Positions 35,547-47,500 of a stretch of DNA of 64,000 bases are shown in pieces. The notes under the pieces were generated by a model that worked only from the letters and a program-made list of their open reading frames with translations, was not told where the DNA came from and ran no database searches. The first letter of the stretch is position 1. The number at the start of each line of letters is the position of its first letter. A program made the translations under genes and the position numbers. Origin of the DNA: Mesocentrotus franciscanus (taxonomy: Eukaryota; Echinodermata; Echinoidea; Camarodonta; Strongylocentrotidae); contig CP137675.1 in NCBI GenBank assembly GCA_037976565.1, forward strand, positions 21,292,446 to 21,356,445, in the 5' to 3' direction.

Positions 35547-38500
35547 ATGGCGAAAAGTTCATCCGAAGAATGCAGGATACCGGAGGAAATTAAGAAGTCT
35601 GTGCGAGCTGTCCTCTTGTCCAAGATTGGAGGGTGCCCCTGGATAGCTTTACTTCTGACTTCAAGAAACTTGCAGGCTACCCACTTCATTTCAGGGAGCT
35701 TGGTTTCTCAACCGTCAGACAATTTCTAGAAGCCATGCCAGATGCTGTTAGGTAAAATAAACGTGAGATGTAGAGAGACAGAGATGGGAGAAATATAGAA
35801 GTGATGGAAATATTTGAAGTTAGCATAATTACAAAAATATATGCTTTGCAACCAATACCACTTCCATTGATACTAATTATATAAATTATATAAATTTTTC
35901 ATATGATGACAATGTGGAACAGAAAAGTCAAGGTGGGGGAAACCATGATGGGTGTTACAAAGTTGCATCATAGATTAGAAGTATTGATTTTTTTATTTTT
36001 GCTGATGCAGATGTGACCACAGTATAATTTTTAAAATATTGACTAATGCCACATTATAATGCATTTGTTTAGGTTTAATTACAGTGAGGAGGCAACAAAG
36101 TGGATGTTGTATGGAATAGGGGATCCTAATTCCTACATGAGCTCTGCAGCAAAGAAAGCACAATTCTCAAAGCCTGGTGATGGTGAGTAAAAAAAACAAG
36201 GATATTCTTGAAATTTTATTTCTTTAGAAACTAACTGATCATGAGTTTAATGAGAACCCTTAGTTAAAGAGTCAAATAGGCTGCAATAATATTTGTGTAA
36301 TATTTGTGTAATGTATGATCTCCTGGTAAACAAAACAAGGAGAAATGGCATTGAAAATAGGGCTAATCTTTTTTACATGTTGGTAGGATTTTAAGGAAAT
36401 TAGCAAAACACAGGCAATATGCTCAATCCACAGTGTTAGAGAATGTCACAGAGATATAGAATAATGCAATTTTTTAATGTTCCTAATCAGGTAGACCAAA
36501 GTGTCTGCAGTTTCAAGAAATCACAAATCCAAGTTACACCTACATTTTTCAGTGAACTGTGAATGCCATTAGAACAGAAAACTACATTTGAAGAGGCTGT
36601 GTCAACAAGTTTAGGCTACTGTAAGACCAGAAACTTTTGTGACGTAAGAACAAAAGCTGTTTTGGGGGCAAGAAACAAAAACCCTAACAACTATTGTCAC
36701 ACTAAGCCATTTTCATGATGTAATCAAATTTAATGCATACATCTTTGTTAAGTGCCTCGTTACAAATGATTTTATTCACCTGTTATGAATAATTGTATTT
36801 CAATAGTCAGTAGCAGACATTGCTTACATTTATCTGTTGTTAGGTAGGACAAGCCATAATGTTTGTCCAACCTAGCAACAACCAATAAGCGCAATTTGCA
36901 TGCTGAATATCGAAATACAGTGATAAACGGGTGAATATGATGGCTTGTCGCTCGGTGAATTAAAAAAAATCAATTTGAATACATGTTGAAAATGGTCTAT
37001 TCAATCGTTTCATAGCATGAAACTTCCGTGAATATGGACCATTCGCAAAGTTTGCGAAATTCTCTGTTAATAATGTGCTATGTTATGGTTAGATTTCACA
37101 TTTAGTTTTCTACTTCTACATTTTTGTTTGATTTATAACAAAAAAATTCCCTTTGAAACAGGCACAGAGGATACCAAGAAAAAGAGGAACAGAAGAAAAT
37201 CCCCAAAGTCAAACAAAGACAAAGGTAAATGTTGCATGCGTACATTGCAATGTTCAATGCATGACAGAGAAAGATGGTTTGTGCATTAAGAGACCTTTGG
37301 ACTGTAGTCATTTCATGTATTTCACCTTTCATATGTGGACCTAATGACCTCACACCTACTTGCAAAGAGTTTAATACACTGTTTCAACTCATCATAGAAA
37401 ACTCTGTGTCTAATTGATATGTACTTGTCCTTCGTAGATTTTTGATGACTTTATTTAACAGATTGAAATGTTTGAATATTTGGGATAAGATATGAAGGTA
37501 CAGTGTACATGTAATATTGTTTTAAATACATGTTGATGTTCATAGTTGGTTACATTTGTTGCAGTCTTTCTTTCTCCATTTGACCTTTGACTTCTGTCTA
37601 AATACTCTGGCACTAAAATTTCCCATTTTATTGTGATTGACACTCATGCTCTAATGTACATAAATCCTGATGTAAATTGATATCCTATTGTAACAACAGA
37701 TAAAGCACATACAAAGAAACCAAAAAGATATAAGAAAAAGAAAAAGTAAGTAATTTCATGTGTTAGAAATGACTGCAATATATTACAAGCAAAGGTTCAA
37801 GTACCCTGTAAATGGCACTTAACTTATGTCCTTTTGCAAGACAAGACATTAATCTATACTTGACACCCTCTACCCATGTTTAGTAAATTGGTACCTGGTT
37901 GAATTTAGTTGCACTGATATGGCTATTAAACAGAGCTAAAGCCAGGATAATAAGTTTTATATACCTCGTACATAGATTCTTATTCACTGATTGGTCAAAA
38001 CTATATCACATGACAAGGAGCATCTCAATCTATCATTGTGATAGTACTCCAAAACCCTGTGATAGTATGCCTAACCCCTCCGCGACTTTTGCACACACAA
38101 AACCCTATGATAGAACTATGTGGGAGTTGAAAATTCAGCGAGCGTACAGGATTTCAAATGCCTCCAGCACGCAACTCCCGCGCGCGGTGTCAGGGCGCTC
38201 ACGCATTGCAATTTACACTGAGCCGCAGTAACTGCAGTACCTGTATAGCGCCAGCTAAACATCCTTCAATGTTTTATTTGGTCTACATGTTTTAAAAATT
38301 CTCCACACAGCTATTAAAATGGAAATGTTGGGGATGAATGAAACATTGAATGATGTAAATATGACCTACACCTAGACCTATTCATGAATCAATGAAAAGG
38401 ATGAGGTATATAAATCAAATATAGACTGCTCTGTAATCCGATGGTGGTGGAAATTATCACTCCCAAGGTGGTGTTCATACCGGCCCTATCACCCCCTCGG

Positions 38501-41500
38501 CTTTGCCTCGGGGGTGATAGAAGTAACGTCCATTAGCAAGACATTAATCTACATTCATCATTCCCGGTGTTAAACGGGTAACAGTACGAAGGAATTCCTA
38601 GAATGCTGGGAGCAGCAAAATCGGTAGCTTAGCTAGAGCTTGGGGTAATATTGGAGGACCCTGAGCACCTTGGGTGGTGGATATGAGCACTATAAAATTA
38701 TCCAATATTAATATTATTATTATCGCAGGAGAGAATCGCTCTGCCAACAAACCAAGCAAATCTAAACAGACTAATGACAGTGACAAACAATGTGATCAGA
38801 AAGATGAAGGACTCAGAGTACAAAGGAGTCATAAAGGATTATTCTCAGTATGTGTATACTATAACGGAAAGCTGGGTGATAACAAACACAGAGTAATGCA
38901 GGTTAGTGCCCCATCTCATTCATTTGGAAATCATATATTTGTTTTTAATAACCTCTCAAAATGCTTTTGTACCAACGTTCAACAGATATTTAAAGAGTAA
39001 GTCACCTGTAAAAAATAATTTGTGTATTGCTAGAATGTATAAAAATAACCTCATATTTGTTTACCGGTATCTGGCATTCTATAGGTTAAAAGTACTATGT
39101 CCCTTTTGCAGCCAACATCAAATTCTGTAGAACTTTGCAGGAATTATGAATATGTCATGTATGTCCTATCTGTGAAATTTAAATGTTAGCCCTGTCCTAG
39201 TATTCAAATTATGCAAGGAAACTTGTTTACCTTCTAGACTTCATTGTCAGACACTATTAGGGACTTTTAGATTTTACACGACGTGAACGTGGACTGCCAC
39301 GGTGACATCCTTTTAAGGTAATGTGACGTCCTTTTAAGGCACTGCCGGGCACGGGCCAGTGCCTTGAAAGAATGGTACACGTTGCAGTCCACTACTTCGA
39401 CGTGCAAATCTAAAAGTCCCTATTGAGTGACTGACTGACATCTTTTCTCCTTTGGTAATAACACAACATAAAATGAGCTGTATCAGGTACATGAGCATTT
39501 GTTTACATCAATAACCCACTACTTGTCATGGCCAAACTTAAATTGATTGCATCTTTGTGCAGCACAAAACGTACAACCATTCGGTACAAGGGTCTGAAAA
39601 TCAGACTATTACTTAGGTGATCGCAATCACTTATGTCGATTCGACAACTAATGGTCGTTATTTTCCCACAAAAAGCCATTTTCAAACCCTTTCATTTGGA
39701 GGGAAGTTCTAAATAAGCATTATCTTTCAAATGCTGTTAGAATTTAACCTTTTCACCATTTTGGCCTACAAATGGGACATAATACCTTTAATGGCTAAGG
39801 GGCATTTACTTTTTAGCATTACCTCGAATTCTCAATTCTGTGTGAAATGTACCAAAAACTTGTCTTTCCTTGCATTTGCAATGCTCCAGACATGAATATT
39901 ACATCATTTTTGTGAGCATGAATATTTTGAAACAAGATTGTGGTTTGTAATATTTCGAGATTTTCAGTTCTTCACATCATAAAAAATTATGGTATGAAGT
40001 TGTTGCTTTGTTTTATTTCATCATAAAATGCATTTTTTCTTCTTCTTTTAACAGGAAGTTGTTGAGTTATTTGCTACCCAAGGAGATGTGATAGAAAAGT
40101 CCTCTGTAAATAAGTAAGTTAGAAAACAACCTACCTTCATGACACAAAATTATCTTGAAATATAATATAATTTGCCTTTTGAACATTATGACAATGTCCT
40201 GCATTTTTATTTTGTTGAGGTCCCTCATTTTGAAATTTATGAGTATGCAAGTTGTACTTGTTCATTGATCTTGATCTCGGTGAGTCAGTGGTCACTGTGT
40301 GACTTGGCCAGTATGTACCTTAGCATTGTTGTCTTCATTATCATAATGGAAATATCCCTAGATACATGATTGCTACATGTTTGTCTTTCTTTGCCAGAGC
40401 CTGTTTAAAAAAAACAAAAAAACAGGTTGATGAGCAAATAAATGACATTGGATGAGAGAATTTGATAGGTTACAATTTATGTAGGCTGGGGGCTTATTTT
40501 AAACTGGCAGTCAATGATGTACTGGTAATACAGATGAGCACAGGGCATTTTCAAATATATCACAGCATATGCAATTATTAGGGATGAAATATTGTGGTTC
40601 AACATTACCATTTATCATAGGAAATGTGTGAAGGCATGTACGTTATGGTAACAACATAGAGGTTCCTGGGAAAAGGAAATAGTTTTCTTTTTCTCCAAAC
40701 ATAAATCCATAAAACCTTTCTTTGCAAGCTACAAAAAAATGATTATTTTAGTAATTATGTTTTCATTTTGTTTCTTTATCATTTTGAATAATTGAATATA
40801 AAATCCTAAAACTATTGACTTGAACTTTAATATGCATCTGTTTGCATTTGTAATGCAATTCACTACATGATCAGTTTAATAGTCAAAGTAATATGTAGAC
40901 ATGTATTCTTAAAGTTGTGTGTCGACCCAAATATTCAATATATACCATTTAATAGAGATGAAGAGATCTGTTATTAAGGGAGAGGGTCATCAGTTTCCAT
41001 GTGCAGAAGGCCATAATTTGATGACACCAGACTTGATGGAAATACCATTAATGGGTGTACAAGTCTGCTCACAGCAATCCCTTCGTCCTATCAAGAAATA
41101 CCCTCTAGGCTCTCGGAGAGTCTTAGGGTGAGGGAAACGTAAGAAAATTACTTTACCACATGGGGGAATGGGTGGAAAATGCAAAGAAATAGGCATAAGG
41201 CCTGTTGGTCATAAAACTTAAGGCTTATCCTGGTGATTAACAACACCTGTTGTTGAGTAAACACCTGAATCGTGTCGAATTCCCCATGAGAGCCAGCTAC
41301 TCTGCGTCTTTAACTGAATATTAATTCTACAATTAGATTGGATCATTTCTACATTTTCTTCTCATTTCCTCCAGCTTGATATTTTTCAGGTTTCTGGAGG
41401 AAGAGGAAGCTATCTCGGTCATCAAGTTATACAATGGACGTTGTCTCTCTGATGGGATTACAATCAGAGTCCAACCGGCTACAGAAAAAATGCCTTCTCA

Positions 41501-44500
41501 GAACAAATCTGAACGTTTCCATGGGAAGCCTTCCCAGTATGAACAACGAGGGCAGCAGCAGCAGCAGCAACAGTTGCAGCATCTCATTCAGCAACAAAAT
41601 CAACAACATGAGCAAATACTAGCACAACATCAGATGCTGCAACAGTATTGTGAGCCGTCACAGTGGTCTTCTGACGCATACCAGTACCTGCAACCATATA
41701 TAGGTATGCAAGAAGCATACGTAGGAATGCATGGAGAGCCGTTCTCGGAGGGGTATTCTGACTACAATGGTTTTGAAGGTAAAAATTTCTCTCATTTAGA
41801 AAATAGAGTTTTTAAAATTTTCTTTCTTGTTCGTTTTTGATGCAGCTAAACCCCAATTTTAGCTTTATGGAGTTAACTGAATCACAAGTCAAACATGATA
41901 TTGAGCTTTCTGTGTACATATTTTGCATTAAATATACCGGTATGTTCATTGTTGTAGGTGCCAAAAACTGCCCAAACCATGACACTGTTAATTTAAAAAA
42001 GTAACATGTTATCTAAGATTCAAAACTGTGATATTAGATCATGAGAAAATATATGATGATTAAGAATGAGCTTCTTAAATTCTTGTTTTAGTGGCATTTA
42101 ATGTGATGTTGATTCTCTGGCTTTCTCCTATTTCAGACAGTGTTGGAGTGAGTGCTAGTGCTGTAGTGGAGATTTGTGTTTTTAATTTCAACAAAGCAGT
42201 AATGAAAGTAAGTGAAATTTACTTCATTCTTTATATTTTACCCATTTTAAAGCATTGGAAACATGAAGGTATTTTTTGTTTGTTTAATTGTCCTTACATT
42301 TGCCTTACATAAGGACACACTGAGAAAGAGATAATACACAAACTGAACTTAAAGCCCAAGTCCACTCCAATTTTCAAAAATTATAGCATGTTGTAAATAA
42401 ATCAAAGGTTAAAACTGCCAAATATCACAGGCGTATCCTGTTAACTCTTTAGGCCTATATGAACTTCTCATCCTATTTCTATTTTATAAGTACTGCTGAC
42501 ATTTAGGAGGGATATGACTAGAACAAAAAAGCATGTGGAAGATGTATGTTGTACAGTGCATATTGCATGTATTGTATGTACATGTATTATAATACGGTTT
42601 ATTGTGAATATCTGTGAGTATGGATACTTTCAATCCATTTTGCTCCTAAAAAAAAAGATTATATCTCTGAAACTTTTATATGTTTTAGTGAACATGTCAG
42701 AGATTACATTTCAAGAAAAATGTTGTCAAGGTCACGTGATCCACACAGTCAATTTCAAGGTCAAATCTTAGGTCAAAGTGCCCTAACATGTACCAATCTT
42801 CAAAATGACGGCATATTTGGAATCCTTATTGAATTCCCTTTCCAACAATATCAATTTTGTGAAAATTGACCTATTAGTTCCTGAGATACAAGAGTTCAAA
42901 GGTAGGCGGCCACGCCCATTTTTGCTGAAAATCTCAAAATTTGGGGGCCGATCTCCCAAACCCCTCAACCGACTGACCTAAAATTTTAGATTTGGTGCTG
43001 TGAGATCACACTCTACAAGTACACTAAGTTTCATCAAAATAAAAAATTGTTGGGTTAATATTTTCAGATTTTTGGGGGGATTTGACATGGAATGACCCAG
43101 CTACTATACATTTTGCAATCCGGATGCATCTTTTCATGCCACTACATATTTTGAAGCTACCTTATAGAGTACCAATGTCCCTATAAGAGAAAGAAAGTAT
43201 TGTATTAGCTCCCGCAGCAGGTCCTCCTATGAGTAGAACTCAGTCCTTCTCTTTGTGTATGTATATAGGAGGATCTTTTGGCTGTTTTCTGGAGGTTCAA
43301 CCCACTGAATGTGAGAATACGTAATAAACAAGGTGCTGGGAACAAAAGAACGTAAGTTCATCCATTATTTAAAGTTTTCTATTTTGGCACAGTTTCTCTG
43401 TTAACTTATTCCAGCCAGAATACATTTTGATTATTCATTGGGGAAATGTCCTTTCTCAAACACTTTTTCTGCTATTTGTTTTGCAAAGTATAAGATGACA
43501 AAAGACACAATCAAGAAAAGACAATTGATGTCAATAATGTTTCATGTATATTCCATTTTGTAAACTGCACATGAAGATTTTAGGCTTATGATTGGTCGAA
43601 ACTGCGAGCATGAGATTCGCTGCTGACTGCTGGGCATAGTTCTACTTGCGTGTACAATGCAAGGACGCAATGGTTGCGCGTAAAGTTAACAATGGATACG
43701 CGCAGTGAGACACGTGCAATGCTGTTAGACTAAATTTCCCTACACTCTACAAATAAAAAACGATTTGACAGGCATATTCTTTGACATATTTCTTATTGAG
43801 AATTGACATTGCTGATATATAAAACAAATATTGGCTCCTCGATGATCTGGAGACTGCAATATGAACCTTGACTTCGTCTCTGGGCACAGTAAAGTTTCGA
43901 GATCACCTTGGGCCCTCAAAGCAGCCAATATTTGTATACTATTCACTTCATAGGTAATGTGCCTTCATTTACCCTCATAGATATTGTACTTTCACCTTTG
44001 TGTCGTAGTCGAGTGGTTTAAGCTCTTGACTTGAAATGCAAAGGTCGTGGGGTCGATCCCGACACAGCACTAATTTACATTTGGAAAGGCATTGATCTAC
44101 ATTTGCCACTTCATACCCAGGAGAGAAATGGGGACCTGGTAGGATGATGAAAGCCTTTGTGTTAGTGATTGCCATATGCCCCCTCGGTGACCATATGGTA
44201 GGAATACTCCCTAGGGAGTGGATATAGTGCATATTGTTAGTGAATGAATCCGATGAGGGTAATAATATCTGTAAAGCGCTAAGAGGCGGCATTTTGTATT
44301 AAATGCTATATAATTCCAGATTATTATTTATATAATATGGACTGGCCTTGAGGGGAATACGACATATATTTCCTGAACTAGAATCATATTGCCCAAGTCG
44401 AAGACGAGGGCAATATGGGTCTAGTGAGGGAAATATATGTTGTATTCCCCGAAAGTAGGAGCCAGTCAATATTATTATTATTATCCACAATAGACATCTA

Positions 44501-47500
44501 GAGGGAACAATGAAATGTTATTCACAATTTTAAGAGCAGCCCATACATGTACATGTACATAGCCACTTTTTTAAAACTTGATATAAAAGGAAGTTATTAA
44601 ACTTACCTGGGTAGTGGTAGGGCTTCATTATTCAACAGAATCCATGACGAACTCCCAATTTCCAAAATAATTTCTCAATCACTGGTAAACAACTTCCACA
44701 ATTGTCACAAAGTTAGGATAGAAAGTTTTCAACTTTTAAAACTGTTAACACCGAACACTGTCTTGGAATTGAAACAGTCAATGAGAAGTCTTCAATTCAC
44801 AAAATCCAAAAGTTTCTTCAACATCTAACGTATGTATATTATATACAAGTTTTGTCATACTTTTAGTTATTGTTAAACTAATTAATTGTCACCAAGCAGT
44901 TATTAAGCACAAATGGTGTCTGCTGCACTTGCATTGTCTGTCGTGTTGTAGTGCTGGTACTGCTTGTGGTATTTCTCATCATAGATCCAGAAGAATTGTT
45001 GTTTGCATTTCCAGCAATGGCTACTTCCTCAACAACTTCTGATTGAGAACAAACCTCCTGAATAGAGAGCTGAGAACTTGAAACTCCCAAATCAAAGTTT
45101 ATATCAAACTCCTCACTATCAGTCTCAACGACATTTGCTGGTGGAACTAGAGCCTGATTTTGGTCCATCTCTGGTGGCATATTCACAGTTGCAGCTGGCG
45201 TTCACTGAACCACTACCTGTTGTCCACCAAGAGCTCGAGAAATGGTATCAGACATCGCCATTTTCTTGTCATTGCATACACGTCCTGTGTAGGATGACAA
45301 ACTTGATTCGTTGTTTTGACCAGACACTTGGCAAATATCTCTGTTTGCGAAACCGGCCTTATCGAGCATCCTTATGCAAGTTGCCCTCACACAATGGTTG
45401 GTATATATTCTTGATAGTCCAGCCTTCTTGGAGATTGAGCACATCATATTACCTAGTGTTCCAACTGAAGAGTTCTTGTACCATGGCCATGGTCCAGATT
45501 GAGGCACTGATGATTTCGGTGTTTGGAATAAACTGTCATTACTTGGATGTAATCTTTCAATGTACTTCTTGTAGGAGGCAACAGGGCAGTCTGCATTACC
45601 GGTGGCATACATACGCCCTCCATCTGTCCTTGAGGAAAAATTGTCCTCTCTCGTCTTTTTGGTCAGTTCGTCAACAACTTGGGTCAGGTATTTACGGTCT
45701 TTGGCATGTGTCTTGACTTCAAAATGATCTTGATCTTTGAGGTCCTTCAAATTTTCACGTCCTCTTCGACAAAAATACAAAGTGAGTTTGAACCATACTT
45801 TTGCCTGAAGACTAGCTGGGGAGTCTTGATAAAAAAGTGATGACTTGTACAGTTTTTCAATATCTTCAGGATCAATGGCTTCATGGTGCTTAACATCACC
45901 CTTGCCCATTTTCTTCAGTTCTACTGTTGCTGCCTTAAATGCTACATTAGCAGTAGTGAATTCTACGTCCTTGTTAATATCGATAATTTCTGAACGTACT
46001 GATTTCACATGTCTATTAATACCTGGACGAATGCTCTGTAATGAAGTTGTCTTGTAGTGGGTTCCATCGGCTCGGCGCACTTCCACGTAAAATCTTGCTA
46101 GAACGGACGACAAAGTCTTCTTATCTACCGTTTGAATATCGAGATCAAGACCCTTCTCCATCAAATATTCCTTGAATATCGTCACTGCATGCTTCGTTGC
46201 TTTCTTCGTATTAAGCGCATCTTTGTTCTGTAAAATCTCATCAAATTCCAAATTCCAAAACACGCGAATTTAGTCACACTGGCTGCCATTTTGTCATTGT
46301 ACCGTTGGGAGTCCCATATGTACGAAATTACGGGCTGTTTTAACAGCCAATTTTTTACTGTTGTTGCGGATTGGTCGCACCCAGACTTTTTGATATTTTC
46401 GGAAGAGAAAATACTGCTGCCTTTACGCCGGCAAATACAGTAATATGATTTTGTAAAACCACTGCTTAGATGTCTGATACGGGTAATAATAATGTATATT
46501 CCACGTTTTTTCCCTTCTAGATACTTTGCCTTTGTTGCATTTGGTTGTCTTGTTGATGCTCACAATGCTGAAGCCTGCATGCAAGATACCTTATTAAAAG
46601 GCTGTCATCTTAAGATTGAAATCGCCAAATCCAGACCCCATCAACAACGATCGCAAGAAGAAAAGGCCCTATTTCAGCAAGACAAAAATCTTAACAACCG
46701 GAAGCCAAGAAGAGAGCGGAGTAAGTATCTTTATTCATTCGCAAATGTTCTTTGCCAAGATTTAATCGACTGAGTCATATTTTACCTAGATGAAGTAAAT
46801 TGGTACATGGTAAGAAGAAATTCCTGAACGTTTGAGGGCCTTATAGTAGCTTGCCAAAAGCCAGGGGTTGATCATGTGCATGCAAGGCCCTCAGGAAGAA
46901 CAGTAATAATACTGGTGAGGCTACCCTGGATAAATAAGACAAATTACAGTGTCCTGACAGACAAATGATGCTAATGTGGAAGACAATTATGAAAATAGCA
47001 TGTTCACACACGGTAACAGCCGATATCAGATAATACGTCTTAATAGATTGTAGGCCTGAGTCGAAACGGTTCCCCGCCCGTTCCCCGACCGTCACGCCGA
47101 AACCCGGGTTTGAATATTCGAGTTTCGGGTTTTTCAAAATTAAATTTCACACTGATATTCTGAAATAACGAACTAAAAAATATGTAATTCACAAACTTAT
47201 ATTTCAATTTAATTAAAGAAATATGCTTTAGATATAAATGGATACCGTTTCAGTTGACGGTAGGCCTTTTTATCGCTCTAAAATTGAGGCTGCAAGGAAG
47301 GAATCACCACACTTCGCGGTACCGGGTGCATTCAGAAACTGAAGTCAAAATATGATCCACCGAAGACTGAGCAAGTTAGGAAAGTACACACACAAGACCA
47401 AAATGTTGATCAGACTATTACAATTAAATCGTAATACTAATATGCATTGATTTAATTGTCAAAATATATCCACAACATAATGGTTTACCCTTGATATTAT

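Noticed and set aside
40956..41127. Possible extra exon of the LOTUS gene between acceptor aatag and donor gtgagg
   Set aside because: Its length (172) and frame do not fit: entering from the exon ending at 40113 it hits TAA after seven codons, and the two flanking exons join in frame without it.
41385..41390. Acceptor tttttcag at 41383-41389 as the start of the RRM1 second-half exon
   Set aside because: Also in frame, but it would drop the RNP1 strand. The upstream acceptor ending at 41374 keeps LIFFRF and is a stronger site.
45078..45716. 212-codon plus-strand frame
   Set aside because: Antisense shadow of the tyrosine recombinase; no motif of its own.
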